DNA of 64,000 nt from a bacterium (GTDB lineage: Bacteria > Desulfobacterota > JAPLJL01). How positions within the stretch are numbered: position 1 is the stretch's first letter; each line of letters starts with the position of its first letter. Shown here piece by piece: positions 8,851-17,826 of the stretch. The notes under the pieces are model-generated. The model saw only the letters and a program-made list of their open reading frames with translations. It did not search any database and had not been told where the DNA came from. The position numbers were made by a program, and so were the translations under genes. The stretch covers positions 1 to 64,000 of the forward strand of contig JAQTNV010000001.1 of assembly GCA_028713675.1 (NCBI GenBank), written 5' to 3'.

Positions 8851-9842
8851 TTATTTTTTATGTACCCTTCTTTCCTGAACCATTCGATCGAGCGGCGCAG
8901 TGATTCCTCGATCGGCGTGGAAACCAGCCCGAGTTTCTCCCTCGCCTTGGTCACATCGAAGAAAAGATACTGGGCCGCGTAGGGGACCTCTTTGGAGGTA
9001 ACCAGGGGCGCCTTGCCTTTCTTTTTGGCCGATCTCTCCATCAGATAACCGATGGTGCGGGCCACCGGGATGGGCATATAAAGTGAAGGCGGTTTTACCC
9101 CCGCCATCTTGGCCACCAGCCTGAGAAACCTTTTCATCGAAAAATTCTCGTTGCCGAGGATATATTTTTGTCCGATTTCCCCTTTTCTGGCCGCGAGCAC
9201 ATGCCCCCTGGCGACGTCCTTCACATCGACAATGTTCATCCCGCCCTTGAAAAACACGGGGGTGCCCCGGTTCGCGGTTTCCACGATCATCTTGCCGGTG
9301 GGGGTGGGAACCACATCGCCCTCCCCGAAGGGAAACGCCGGGTTGACCACCACCAGGGGCAGGCCCTCCCGGGCAAAAGTCAGGGCTTCCTCCTGGGATA
9401 GATACTTCGTCAGGATATAATCGTTCGCCAGGTCATACTGGTTGAATTCCGTCTCCTCATCGGAGAGGTCCTTGCCCGGCTTGATCCCAATGGCCGCGAT
9501 CGAGCTGGTGTAGACGACTTTCTCGACCCCCGCGCGCTTGGCCGCCCAGAGCATGTTCCGGGAGCCCTGGAGATTGACCTTGTAAAACCGGCTTCGGTCC
9601 TGGCACCAGATCAGGTAAATCGCCGCCAGATGAAAAAGGGTATCACAGCCCTTGAGGGCCCGGTCCAGGCTCGAGGGGTCCAGCACGTTACCTTCGACTT
9701 TTTCAATCTCGATGCCGGTGAGATTGCGCTGGTTCTCTCCCGGCAGGATCATTCCCCTGACCTCTACCCCTTCTTCCAGCAGAACACGGACGACATTCGA
9801 CCCGATGAATCCCGCCGCCCCGGTTACCAACGCTTTTTTCAT
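8835..9842 (-). CDS. NAD-dependent epimerase/dehydratase, HpnA/dihydroflavonol-reductase-like
   Basis: A 335-residue short-chain dehydrogenase of the extended type. VTGAAGFIGSNVVRVLLEEG (residues 6-25) is the Rossmann dinucleotide loop, and VYTSSIAAIG supplies the Ser. The usual YxxxK active-site motif reads YILTKYLSQEEAL, and VVVNPAFPFGEGD is typical of the HpnA-like group. Such proteins reduce or epimerise NDP-sugars or act on isoprenoid-linked sugars; the substrate cannot be told here. A second member, about equally long, is encoded at 45133-46110. The last codons enter CCTATGA heptamers, so the C-terminus may have been altered by repeat growth. Confidence 0.88.
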   Translation of the reverse strand: MKKALVTGAAGFIGSNVVRVLLEEGVEVRGMILPGENQRNLTGIEIEKVEGNVLDPSSLDRALKGCDTLFHLAAIYLIWCQDRSRFYKVNLQGSRNMLWAAKRAGVEKVVYTSSIAAIGIKPGKDLSDEETEFNQYDLANDYILTKYLSQEEALTFAREGLPLVVVNPAFPFGEGDVVPTPTGKMIVETANRGTPVFFKGGMNIVDVKDVARGHVLAARKGEIGQKYILGNENFSMKRFLRLVAKMAGVKPPSLYMPIPVARTIGYLMERSAKKKGKAPLVTSKEVPYAAQYLFFDVTKAREKLGLVSTPIEESLRRSIEWFRKEGYIKNKGDRS

Positions 9843-9962
9843 GGTTTACCCCCTGATAATTCGAGAGTTCAATGCCTGATACCGGTTTGACCATCCCGGC
9901 TTTTTACCATATATTAAGTGACGGAATTAATCAGTCAACCCTTTAAAAAGGGGAGGAAAATT

Positions 9963-10838
9963 ATGAACAAGTCCGACTGCATGCCCGTGGGTGGGTCCCT
10001 GATCGTTCCCGGGCCATACTATTTTAAAAACCTCAACATGTATGCCTTTTTCTGCCGGACCGCCAAGCCCGAAAATCTCAAGCTCTTCCTTCCCCCCGGC
10101 CTGCGTTTATGGAATCCGCTTTTTCCCAAGGGGGTTTTCCTGGTGACCCTGGTCGATTACCCCCAGGCCTGGGCCGAGGCCCGGCCGGAATATGTCGTCG
10201 ATTACCGGGAAGCCTGCATCTTTTTCCCGGTTTTTCATCTGAAAGCCGGTCCCGCTCTTTATTGCCCTTTCATTTATCTGGACAATACCATCCCCGGGAT
10301 TTCCGCGGGACGTGAGGTCTACGGGTTTCCCAAAAAACCGGCGGCCATCCCCATCAAGGAAACGAAAACCGGCGGGACCGGTTCGGTAACCGAGGAAAAA
10401 GACATGATTCTCCAGGCTTCCTGGAAACTCGGACCGGAACTCACCATGCCCGAAGTCATGAACCAGATGGTCTCCAGTGTATCTTCCCGTTTCGGTTTTA
10501 TGACAAATTATTTAAAGGAATGGATGAATCTTTTTGATAAATACCTGCCGCGGAAACTCCTGCAACCCCGGGTTCCCGTCATCAACTGGAAAAGGATCCC
10601 CGCGATCAACGCCACCGTGAAAAAGCCGGTCTGGTCGGTCAACGAGCTGACCTTAACCCGTTTCAAGATTGACAACATCCACCGCCACCACAAGCTGATC
10701 GTGAAGAAAGACGCGGTGAAACTGAAAAAAGCCGCCTACGCCCCCTTTGATAAATTCAATCCGATCGAAACCCTCTTCGGCCTCAAGATCAATCTCGACT
10801 TCACACTCCCGACGGGTAAAGTCTTGAAAAAATTATAA
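9963..10838 (+). CDS. Acetoacetate decarboxylase family protein
   Basis: A 291-residue protein of the acetoacetate decarboxylase fold. The ATG at 9963 is chosen because GGGGAGGAAAATT precedes it; the frame is open further up without a better site. GREVYGFPKKPAAIP (about residues 117-130) matches the Schiff-base lysine segment of ADC, where two adjacent lysines (124-125) set the pKa. PGLRLWNPLFPKGVFLVTLVDY and CPFIYLDNTIPGISAGRE are also family-like. True acetoacetate activity is not assured, because many members act on other keto acids. It is a single gene divergent from the epimerase. Confidence 0.88.
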   Translation: MNKSDCMPVGGSLIVPGPYYFKNLNMYAFFCRTAKPENLKLFLPPGLRLWNPLFPKGVFLVTLVDYPQAWAEARPEYVVDYREACIFFPVFHLKAGPALYCPFIYLDNTIPGISAGREVYGFPKKPAAIPIKETKTGGTGSVTEEKDMILQASWKLGPELTMPEVMNQMVSSVSSRFGFMTNYLKEWMNLFDKYLPRKLLQPRVPVINWKRIPAINATVKKPVWSVNELTLTRFKIDNIHRHHKLIVKKDAVKLKKAAYAPFDKFNPIETLFGLKINLDFTLPTGKVLKKL

Positions 10839-10849
10839 AGAATCCTCTC

Positions 10850-11255
10850 GTTCCGCTCTTTGCCCTTTCACCTTTGAGCTTTGAGCTGCCTACTGGTCTA
10901 TCTCGTCTATCTCGTTCATCTAGTTGATCGGAGATTGGAGATTGGAGATTGGAGATTGGAGATTGGAGATTGGAGATTGGAGATTGGAGATTGGAGATCG
11001 GAGATCGGAGATAGGAAATTCCAAATCTTTTATCTTCGGCTCAGGCTTAAGCCTGCGGCCACCTCTATGCCCTATGCTCTCTGCTATTCATGGACACTAT
11101 GGACCCTATGGATTTATCCCGAAGGGTTTATCTGAGGGACCCTATAGACACTATGGACGCCTTTGCTCTTTGCTCCCTGCTCCCTGCTCTATGCCCTTTG
11201 CTCTCTGCTTTTGTCTTTTGTTTTTGCCTATGACCCATGACCCATCACCTATGAC
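10850..11255. repeat. Heptamer arrays, including a 12-unit GGAGATT array
   Basis: 10930-11013 is an exact array of twelve 7-bp units: nine GGAGATT, two GGAGATC and one GGAGATA. Before it are GCTCTTTGCCC- and TCTCGTCTATC-like units. After it come a TTAAGCCTGCGGC hairpin segment, ACACTATGG nonamers (11090-11160) interrupted by the 29-base GGATTTATCCCGAAGGGTTT... element, TGCYCTW heptamers (11160-11220) and CCCATGA/CCTATGA heptamers (11225-11255). No gene is seen. Confidence 0.9.
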
Positions 11256-11266
11256 CTTTTTTATTT

Positions 11267-11686
11267 CTATGCTTTTCTGACCGTTACCCTGCAGACGGCA
11301 TCTCCCCTGGGCACCGACTCCTCGATGATTAATTTCCCCCCTTCGAGCTGGATCAGGGTGCGGTCCATGTCCATGGCGGCCTCGCACACGCCCTCCTGGT
11401 CGCGCCGCTGATAAAGATAGGGGCAGACCGGCACGAGAAACTCGAATTTATCTTTGTCGGTATTAGTAACGTTGATTACGATATCCATCATCCCGCACAT
11501 CTTCACTAGGTCATCCCTGATTTCGATGGCGGAGTCCCGCTTTTTCATGATCGAACCAGGTGAATAAAAAGCCATCCGGGCGAGACCGCGGGCGATATTC
11601 CGGACCATGGATTCACCCCAGGGCAGCTGGTAAAGGTTTTCGTAAAACTTTCCCATTGAGATCATCATTCCCTTACGAAAACCCAT
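11267..11686 (-). CDS. Conserved 139-aa cysteine-containing protein, paralogue 1
   Basis: A 139-residue cytosolic protein with no signal peptide. It has FLVPVCPYLYQRRDQEGVCE (about residues 81-100) and ends in CRVTVRKA, giving Cys residues that are shared with the paralogue at 16025-16444. The C-terminal half, with its ExS..GD..C pattern, resembles the L-2-amino-thiazoline-4-carboxylate hydrolase/V4R-like small-molecule proteins, but I cannot assign it firmly. The two paralogues bracket the lipoprotein flavoenzyme and the anchored surface protein, so a shared pathway is possible. A dispersed repeat (11709-11793) lies just upstream of the start. Confidence 0.75.
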   Translation of the reverse strand: MGFRKGMMISMGKFYENLYQLPWGESMVRNIARGLARMAFYSPGSIMKKRDSAIEIRDDLVKMCGMMDIVINVTNTDKDKFEFLVPVCPYLYQRRDQEGVCEAAMDMDRTLIQLEGGKLIIEESVPRGDAVCRVTVRKA

Positions 11687-11708
11687 ATCCCTTACCCCCT
11701 GAAATATT

Positions 11709-11793
11709 TAAATCCCAATAACCAAGTTCTCCTAAGACCCCGATGGGGTCTCAGGACGAGTACCCCAGAGGGGCAATTACCAAACAAATCCCA
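11709..11793. repeat. 85-bp dispersed repeat, inverted copy of 3985-4070
   Basis: Same two hairpins (GACCCCGATGGGGTC; CCCCAGAGGGG) and AATCCCAATTACC ends as the unit before etfA, in the opposite orientation. It again lies immediately upstream of a gene start, here that of the 139-aa protein. Confidence 0.85.
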
Positions 11794-11864
11794 ATTACCA
11801 AATCCCAGGCAAATCGAATCTTTTAACTCGAAACCCGAAACCAAAAACTCGAAACTTTTTTCAC

Positions 11865-13496
11865 CTACTTTATCTCCCCTAAAACCATCTTCGCGGTCAG
11901 GTAGCCGGACAGGAGGCAGGCGGACTGCCCGCCGCCGGGAAACGTCCAGGCCCCCGCCAGGTAAAGTCCGGGGATCGGGCTTTTCTGTTTCATCCGATTG
12001 AGCAGGCTCTGATCCTGGGTATAAGCCCAGCCGACTATCGACCCCATGTAATTCGAGGTATAGCGCTCATTGGTGAGCGGCGTGCTGATCTCGATCTCCT
12101 CAATGGCACCGCTCAATCCCGGGACCACTTTATCCGCTATCTTGATCATCCGCTGCCCGATTTCTTCCTTTAACGCTTTATAGGAAGCGTAACCTTGATT
12201 AATCTTCCATTTGTTCTCCCAGCCGTAAGGGGCTCCGGTCGAAATGCTGACCACCGATTTTCCCGGGGGGGCGCTGGTGGGATCGACATTGGAATAAAGC
12301 GAGACGGTGAAAAGGGTGTTCTCGATATCCATGTTCTCGAAATTCTTCCAGAGATCCTCCACTGCGTAGCTCGGATTGTAGAAAATCTCGCCGATACCGC
12401 CCAGGCCGGCCTTTTTGAGATCCAGGTTCAGGCCCAGGAAAACCACCACCGTAGCCACGCCCGGCTCCAGGCTTTTCACATATTTCACGAATTTCGGCTT
12501 TAAATTCTCCTCCCCCACCAGGGTGAGATAGGTGTTGTAACCGTCGGCGTTGGAGATCACATAATCGGCGTAGATCTCGTCGCCCGCCTTGGTCTTCACC
12601 CCAACCGCCCTTCCGTTTTTAATCAGGATCTTCTCCACCCGGGTATTGAGCCGGACCTCCCCGCCCTTCTCCTTGATCACCTGGGCCAGCGCGTTGGAAA
12701 CCGCCTGCGATCCGCCCTCGAACTGGTAGCCCCCCTTTCGGTAGTAGCTGTTGAACAGCGCCGCCACGAGCACCGCCGGCGTTTTCGAGGGCGGGACCCC
12801 CATAAAGCTCGCGAGTTCGAGGATCACCGCTTTGACCTGCTGGTCCTTGATATAGCGGGCCATGAACTTATCGAGGTTCGTGTAGTAATTACGGATAAAC
12901 CCCCAATTCCGAAAGGGAATCAGGGGAGCGGAGAGGATCTGCCCGAAGAGCGGTTTTTCCTGGAATTTGCTCAGGTCCACGATATCCTGCCCGATCTCTG
13001 AAAGCGCCTGGAAAAGCTCGGTTATCCCCTTGGCCTCGTGCGGGAACTTCTCCACCAGCATTTTCTGGTAGGTGTTGATGTCCGCCGGGACGTCAATGGT
13101 GAGATCGGGGAAAATCGCCCGGTAGAGCGGATCGACCTTGATCAGTTTTACCCGGTCCAGGATATCCAGTTTTTGAAAGAGCTCGCGGGTCATCCCCCCT
13201 TCATCGAGGCCGTCCATCATGTGCAGGGAAACCTCAAAGCGGTAATCGCCCCGGTTAAAACCGGTCATATAGCCGCCGGGCTTCTCCTGCTGCTCAAGAA
13301 CCAGGGTTTTCACCCCGGCCTGGGTAAGAGTGGCTCCGGCCGAAAGCCCTCCCGCCCCGGCCCCGATGATGACCACCGGCCATTTTTCTTTACCCGGCGG
13401 AGGCGGTTCGGAAGCGGGCTTTCCGCATCCTGAGAAAACCAAGATAATTCCCAGCCACAGGAGAAAACCTGATTTTAACCATTGATTGACTGTCAT
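11865..13496 (-). CDS. FAD-dependent oxidoreductase (CrtI/retinol-saturase-like) with lipoprotein signal
   Basis: A 543-residue flavoprotein with an unexpected export signal. Residues 1-24 read as a lipoprotein signal peptide (LLWLGIILVFSGC, lipobox FSGC), then a Pro-rich linker, then VVIIGAGAGGLSAGATLTQA with the ADP-binding loop and the acidic end of strand two in TLVLEQQ. GGYMTGF, FEGGSQAVSNALAQVI and the C-terminal GLYLAGAWTFPGGGQSACLL match phytoene desaturase/all-trans-retinol 13,14-reductase-type enzymes. A membrane-anchored, periplasm-facing lipid desaturase or saturase is the inference; the substrate is unknown. It is divergent from the anchored surface protein. Confidence 0.87.
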   Translation of the reverse strand: MTVNQWLKSGFLLWLGIILVFSGCGKPASEPPPPGKEKWPVVIIGAGAGGLSAGATLTQAGVKTLVLEQQEKPGGYMTGFNRGDYRFEVSLHMMDGLDEGGMTRELFQKLDILDRVKLIKVDPLYRAIFPDLTIDVPADINTYQKMLVEKFPHEAKGITELFQALSEIGQDIVDLSKFQEKPLFGQILSAPLIPFRNWGFIRNYYTNLDKFMARYIKDQQVKAVILELASFMGVPPSKTPAVLVAALFNSYYRKGGYQFEGGSQAVSNALAQVIKEKGGEVRLNTRVEKILIKNGRAVGVKTKAGDEIYADYVISNADGYNTYLTLVGEENLKPKFVKYVKSLEPGVATVVVFLGLNLDLKKAGLGGIGEIFYNPSYAVEDLWKNFENMDIENTLFTVSLYSNVDPTSAPPGKSVVSISTGAPYGWENKWKINQGYASYKALKEEIGQRMIKIADKVVPGLSGAIEEIEISTPLTNERYTSNYMGSIVGWAYTQDQSLLNRMKQKSPIPGLYLAGAWTFPGGGQSACLLSGYLTAKMVLGEIK

Positions 13497-13639
13497 TTGC
13501 CCTCCGGAAAAATGTTTATTTTTTCTTATTCTCTCATTTACCGGAAAACAATGTCAAAAGCACAGGATTTATGAAACAAATGAGAAACACCGGGATAATA
13601 TTCTGCCTCTCGAAATTATTCATATTATTTGATTAAATA

Positions 13640-13653
13640 ATTCACCAGTGAAT
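13640..13653. promoter_or_regulatory. Short palindrome upstream of the anchored protein gene
   Basis: ATTCAC-CA-GTGAAT, perfect 6-base arms with a 2-base spacer, about 50 bases before the ATG at 13701 and within the divergent gap with the flavoenzyme gene. It could be an operator; there is no other evidence. Confidence 0.35.
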
Positions 13654-13700
13654 AGAATTGTGAGACGCAAAACACCGGAATCAAATTCGGAGGAAAATAA

Positions 13701-15611
13701 ATGAAAAGAATAAGCAGTTTGATTTTTATGGTGCCGGGAATTCTCTCCGGTCTTTTTCTTTTCATTGCCGGGCTGAGCATTTCCCCGGTTTCCGCTCTCG
13801 CGCTCGGACTGCCGGATCTCGAGCAGTACCTGGCCGGCATCACCCAGCCCATCGGGGAAATTACTCCTTCGGTTGCCTGGCAGGTCCTGGCCAAGGCCAA
13901 GCCGGATGAGTGTTTTTACGGGAAAGGCGATCCGAGGAATGCCTATGACCCGAGTTTGGAACTGCCTTGCCCGGAACCGGCCACCGCCAAGGTCAACCAG
14001 TCCTATGTCTGGGGGATAACCAAGTCCGGGGATAATCTCTGGTTCGGCACCGGAGCCAATGTCCTTTGTCTCGTCATGGGAAATTATTTCGGCACCACCA
14101 GTACGAGCAGTAGAAAGAGATCAAAACCCGCTTACATCTGCGAGATGGGAGCCAGTCAGTTTCTGGCCGGCGCGCTCCCCGCCATAATCGGTGACTGGAG
14201 GCCCCCTTATCTTTACTCCTACAACACCAAGAACGGGACTTTAACCGACATCGGGAGCGGACTTCCGAGCCAGGACCTGATGCGCCTGCAGATGACCCTG
14301 GGGATCCGCTCCGCCGGAACCCTGGGTGATGTTGTCTTTTTCGGCGGGCCCGCCATGAACCTGGCCGGAGGGATAAACATCTTCGCCTTCAACGTCAAGG
14401 ACGGCAGTTTCCTGGCTTCCGCCACGCTTTCCGCCTACAACAACATCCGGAAATGGGCCGTGGCCAAGGGGGTTCTCTACACCACGGTCGGGAATGTCGA
14501 CAATTCCGCTTTCGGAGGCACGGTCCTGCGCTGGGACGGAAGCGTCAGTAACCCGATGATTTTCACCGAGGTGGGAAAACTCGACGGCGCGGGCGCGGAA
14601 ATTATTTATCACGAAGGCCGGGTTTTCGTCTCGACCTGGCCGGGGCGGGAGATGGCGATGAGTGATATTGCGGACGCCAAGATCGCCGGCCTCTGGATGA
14701 GCCCGCCGCTTCCCAAGGGGGGATTGACCGCCGCGGATGCCGATCAATGGACCAAGGTCTGGAAGGCGAGTGATTACGAGCCCGATGAAATCACGGCCCT
14801 GACTTACGCGGGCGGCGGCATGGCTTCATTTGACGGCTACCTTTACTGGGGCACCATGCATGTCCCTTTGTATGCGGCATACGCCCAACGTCAATACTAT
14901 TCCAGCAAAGCCAATTACCCGACCGACAAGACCTTTCGGACCACCACCACCTACGGGACCTGGCGCGCCATCTCCATCTTCCGGGGGAAAAATTTCGATT
15001 CCCAGCCCCAGATCGAGCTTCTTTACGGCGAATCCACCCTGCCGAAATATACCTACAACGATGACACCCAAAGCGGGGATTGGACGATTGTCCCCAACAA
15101 CATGGGCGGGGTCGCGGGGCTTTACGGCCATTCCGGTTTTGGCAACCGTTACAACAATTACACCTGGTCCATGGCGGTCTACAAGGATGAGCTTTACGTC
15201 GGCACGATGGATTGGGCTTTCCTGGCCCGGGCCCAGCGGACGGACAAGCCGTGGAATTATTCGCTCGGGGCCGACCTTTACCGGTTTCCCGACGCCAAGA
15301 GCCCCGCGGTTCCGGAGAATAATGAAGGGGTGGGAAATTATCTGAATTACGGGGTCAGAAATATGGTGGCTTCCGATGATGAACTTTATCTCGGAATCGC
15401 CGATCCCATGAATCTGATGACCGATCCCAATGACGACGAGCCGGACGGCGGATGGGAGCTGATCAAAGTCACCGGCGGCAAAAACGGCGGCGGGGGCGGA
15501 TCATGTTCCACGGCCGGGACCGGATCCGGCTCTCCGATCCTGCTGCTGGTCCTGCCCGGAATGATCCTGTTCGGGCTGTTAATTCTGAGGAGAAGAAAGA
15601 AAATCCGCTAA
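13701..15611 (+). CDS. Exported surface protein with C-terminal transmembrane/basic anchor (CTERM-like)
   Basis: A 636-residue protein with a signal peptide (LIFMVPGILSGLFLFIAGL, then VSALALG). The body is rich in Tyr, Trp and Gly strands such as NLWFGTGANVLC, GTLGDVVFFGGPAMN and YLYWGTMHVPLY, suggesting a repeated beta structure (propeller-like). The C-terminus is GGGGGSCSTAGTGSG, a hydrophobic stretch (ILLLVLPGMILFGLLIL) and RRRKKIR. This is the tripartite layout of sorting signals such as GlyGly-CTERM or Synergist-CTERM, with a Cys just before the helix that could be the processing point. The function is unknown. GGAGGAAAATAA precedes the ATG. Confidence 0.8.
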   Translation: MKRISSLIFMVPGILSGLFLFIAGLSISPVSALALGLPDLEQYLAGITQPIGEITPSVAWQVLAKAKPDECFYGKGDPRNAYDPSLELPCPEPATAKVNQSYVWGITKSGDNLWFGTGANVLCLVMGNYFGTTSTSSRKRSKPAYICEMGASQFLAGALPAIIGDWRPPYLYSYNTKNGTLTDIGSGLPSQDLMRLQMTLGIRSAGTLGDVVFFGGPAMNLAGGINIFAFNVKDGSFLASATLSAYNNIRKWAVAKGVLYTTVGNVDNSAFGGTVLRWDGSVSNPMIFTEVGKLDGAGAEIIYHEGRVFVSTWPGREMAMSDIADAKIAGLWMSPPLPKGGLTAADADQWTKVWKASDYEPDEITALTYAGGGMASFDGYLYWGTMHVPLYAAYAQRQYYSSKANYPTDKTFRTTTTYGTWRAISIFRGKNFDSQPQIELLYGESTLPKYTYNDDTQSGDWTIVPNNMGGVAGLYGHSGFGNRYNNYTWSMAVYKDELYVGTMDWAFLARAQRTDKPWNYSLGADLYRFPDAKSPAVPENNEGVGNYLNYGVRNMVASDDELYLGIADPMNLMTDPNDDEPDGGWELIKVTGGKNGGGGGSCSTAGTGSGSPILLLVLPGMILFGLLILRRRKKIR

Positions 15612-15639
15612 AGTCGTCGCGGACCGCCGTTTTAATCTG

Positions 15640-16024
15640 TCATCCTAAACTATTTCGAAAGGGTTTTTAACGTCATTCCGGCGGTGTTTTGCTTGTCCTG
15701 AGTTCTATCGAAGGAAGCCGGAATCCAGGGGTTTTTCTTTTGCTCTTTGCTCGTTGCTCGTTGCTTTTTACTGCCTACTGGGAGCGCAGGCTTAAGCCTG
15801 CGGCTACCTCTTTGCTCTATGCCCTATGCTCTATGCCCTCTGCCCTTTGAGCTTTGAGCTGCCTACTGGTCTATCTGGTCTATCTGGTCTATCTAGTCTG
15901 TCTCGTTTATCTGGTTCATCTGGTTTGTCTAATTATCTAACCACCTATCCACCTAGCTACCTTCTTTTTCCGGTTACCGGCTACCGGCTACCGGCTACTT
16001 GCTACCAGTTCTCTGCCCTACGCC
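15640..16024. repeat. Mixed REP-like hairpin, heptamers and nonamers
   Basis: At 15672-15738 a GTCATTCCGGCGG ... GCCGGAATCCAGG element encloses TTGTCCTGAGTTCTATCGAA. 15745-15845 carries TGCYCTW heptamers around a TAAGCCTGCGGCTA segment. 15850-15935 carries 9-base units TCTATCTGG/TCATCTGGT. 15940-15965 carries ACCACCTA-like units, and 15970-16005 repeats CCGGCTACCGGCTACCGG (7 bases). No gene is seen. Confidence 0.85.
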
Positions 16025-16444
16025 CTATGCCTTCCTGATCGTGACCCGGCACTTGGGGGCGCCTCCGGGAATGCATTCTTCGATTACCATGCTGCCCCCG
16101 CAGAGCTTGACCATGGTGCGGTCCAGGTCCATCACGGCATCGCATACACCCATCTGGTCCTTGCGGTTATAGCCGTAAGGGCAAGCCGCCACCAGGAACT
16201 CCACCTGATCGGGACTCTCCTTGGAAATCGTCATAGGCACCTCCATCAGCTTGCACATCCTCAGGACGTCCTCTTTTATCTCCGGGAGCGAATCCCGCTT
16301 CTTCAGGCCGGCAACCGGGTTGTAAAAAGCCATTCGGGCGGTGTTCCGGCTCAGCCCCCGGACCAGGGCTTCCCCCCCGGGCAGTTTATAAAGGTTCTCA
16401 TACATTTTCCCAACCGCGGCCGTCATCGTGTCTTTGAATCCCAT
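16025..16444 (-). CDS. Conserved 139-aa cysteine-containing protein, paralogue 2
   Basis: The same length as, and clearly homologous to, the protein at 11267-11686. Shared features are KMYENLYKLPGGEALVRG near the N-terminus, FLVAACPYGYNRKDQMGVCD with two conserved Cys, a DLDRTM segment, and the ending CRVTIRKA. An extra Cys is present in VKLCGG. No membrane segment is seen. The pair looks like an old duplication within the 11-16 kb block. Resemblance to ATC-hydrolase-like proteins is weak; the function is unassigned. Confidence 0.75.
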   Translation of the reverse strand: MGFKDTMTAAVGKMYENLYKLPGGEALVRGLSRNTARMAFYNPVAGLKKRDSLPEIKEDVLRMCKLMEVPMTISKESPDQVEFLVAACPYGYNRKDQMGVCDAVMDLDRTMVKLCGGSMVIEECIPGGAPKCRVTIRKA

Positions 16445-16504
16445 TTTTCCTCCTCTTCTGAAATTAATATGAAAATCTAATCATATTTTTGCGGCAAAAA
16501 CAAA

Positions 16505-16597
16505 AGCATCAGTCTTACCTGTCCGACAGGTCTGACTCTTTTTCTTTTGTCCGACTGGTCTGACCGGTCTGACTGGTCTGATTGTTTTCTTTTTTAA
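16505..16597. repeat. TCYGACNGG nonamer array
   Basis: 9-base units TCTGACTGG, TCTGACCGG and TCCGACAGG, with T-rich breaks (TTTTTCTTTTG), between the end of the efflux operon and paralogue 2. Confidence 0.85.
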
Positions 16598-17740
16598 TTA
16601 TCCGATTGTCTTCCGGAAGCGGGCGGCGGCCAGGCTGAAAAGCCCCGCCCCGAGCAGAAGCATCATCCCGAACTGGGGAAACAGGACCGAGATCCCGTTG
16701 CCCTTCAGGATCACCCCCCGGACAATGACCAGCAGGTAGCGCAGGGGATTCAGGTACGTGAGCCACTGGATCACCTCCGGCATGTTGGCGATCGGAAACA
16801 TGAAACCGGAAAGCAGGATGGCCGGCAGCATGAACATCAGCGCCACGAAAATCGCCTGCTGCTGCGTCCCGGAGACGGTGGAGATCAAGAGCCCCATTCC
16901 CAGGGTGGTAAAAAGGAAAATGATCATGGCGATGTAAATCAACCAGAGCGATCCGACAAACGGCAATTTGAAGTGCCCCACCGCCACGATCAGGATCAGG
17001 TTCACGTCGATAAAGCCGATGATGGTAAAGGGAAGCATCTTTCCCGCCAGGAGCTGCCAGGGCCGGATCGGGGTCACGACCAATTGTTCCATCGTGCCAA
17101 TCTCGCGCTCACGGGTGATCGCGAGGCTGGTCAGAAGCATGGTGATGATCATCAGGATCATCGCCAGCACCGCCGGCACCATGAAAAAGCTCGATTTCAG
17201 CTCCGGGTTGTAGCGGTAGCGGGTCTCCGGGAAAACCAGGGGCAGGCTTTTCTGTCCGGTCAGGCCCTTCGCGGCCGTCAGGCGGGTAAGACTGGCGACG
17301 ATTCTGGACTGATTCTCCGCCGCCAGGATCTTCCCGAGATAACCCACCCCCACCAACGCCGTGTTCGATTCCGCCCCATCCACCAGGAACTGGACCGCGG
17401 CCGTCTCCCCCCGGTCCAATTGCCGGGCGAAATCCGCAGGGATGACCAGGACCGCCTTGGCGAAACCGTGCACCAGGGCTCCTTCGATCTCGTCGGAGGA
17501 TTCCAGCCTTCCAACGTCCGAGAAGTAGCCGGAGCGGAAAATGACCTCGGCCAGTTCACGGCTCGCCGGGCTTTTATCCCTGTCCATCACCGCCATATCG
17601 ATGTTCTTCACGTCGTTGGTAACCGCATAGCCGAAGAGAAAAAGCTGGATGATCGGAGCAATGAAAATAATCCCGATCATCCGCCGATCGCGGAAGGCCT
17701 GGATGAATTCCTTAACCATTATGTGCCAGATTCTGCCCAT
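16598..17740 (-). CDS. ABC-2 type transport permease (YbhR/YbhS-like)
   Basis: A 380-residue inner-membrane permease. It has one N-terminal helix (MIGIIFIAPIIQLFLFGYAV), a large periplasmic domain (about 45-175) with DRDKSPASRELAEVI, then five or six helices with the TREREIGTMEQLVVTPIRPW segment that is typical of ABC2_membrane_3 proteins. It is the last gene of the efflux operon and pairs with the next permease (17827-18957). Together with the two ATPases, HlyD and TolC it would export drugs or lipids across both membranes. A short nonamer array separates the two permease genes. Confidence 0.93.
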   Translation of the reverse strand: MGRIWHIMVKEFIQAFRDRRMIGIIFIAPIIQLFLFGYAVTNDVKNIDMAVMDRDKSPASRELAEVIFRSGYFSDVGRLESSDEIEGALVHGFAKAVLVIPADFARQLDRGETAAVQFLVDGAESNTALVGVGYLGKILAAENQSRIVASLTRLTAAKGLTGQKSLPLVFPETRYRYNPELKSSFFMVPAVLAMILMIITMLLTSLAITREREIGTMEQLVVTPIRPWQLLAGKMLPFTIIGFIDVNLILIVAVGHFKLPFVGSLWLIYIAMIIFLFTTLGMGLLISTVSGTQQQAIFVALMFMLPAILLSGFMFPIANMPEVIQWLTYLNPLRYLLVIVRGVILKGNGISVLFPQFGMMLLLGAGLFSLAAARFRKTIG

Positions 17741-17754
17741 AAAATTCGGTTCTC

Positions 17755-17826
17755 TGACTTTGTCCGACCAGTCCGACGGGTCTGACTGGTCAGACTGTTT
17801 TTTTCTATGCCCTCTGCCCTATGCTG
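17755..17826. repeat. Short nonamer array between permease genes
   Basis: Units TCCGACCAG, TCCGACGGG, TCTGACTGG and TCAGACTG, then TGCCCTC/TGCCCTA heptamers. The array sits inside an operon, between two co-transcribed genes. Confidence 0.8.
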
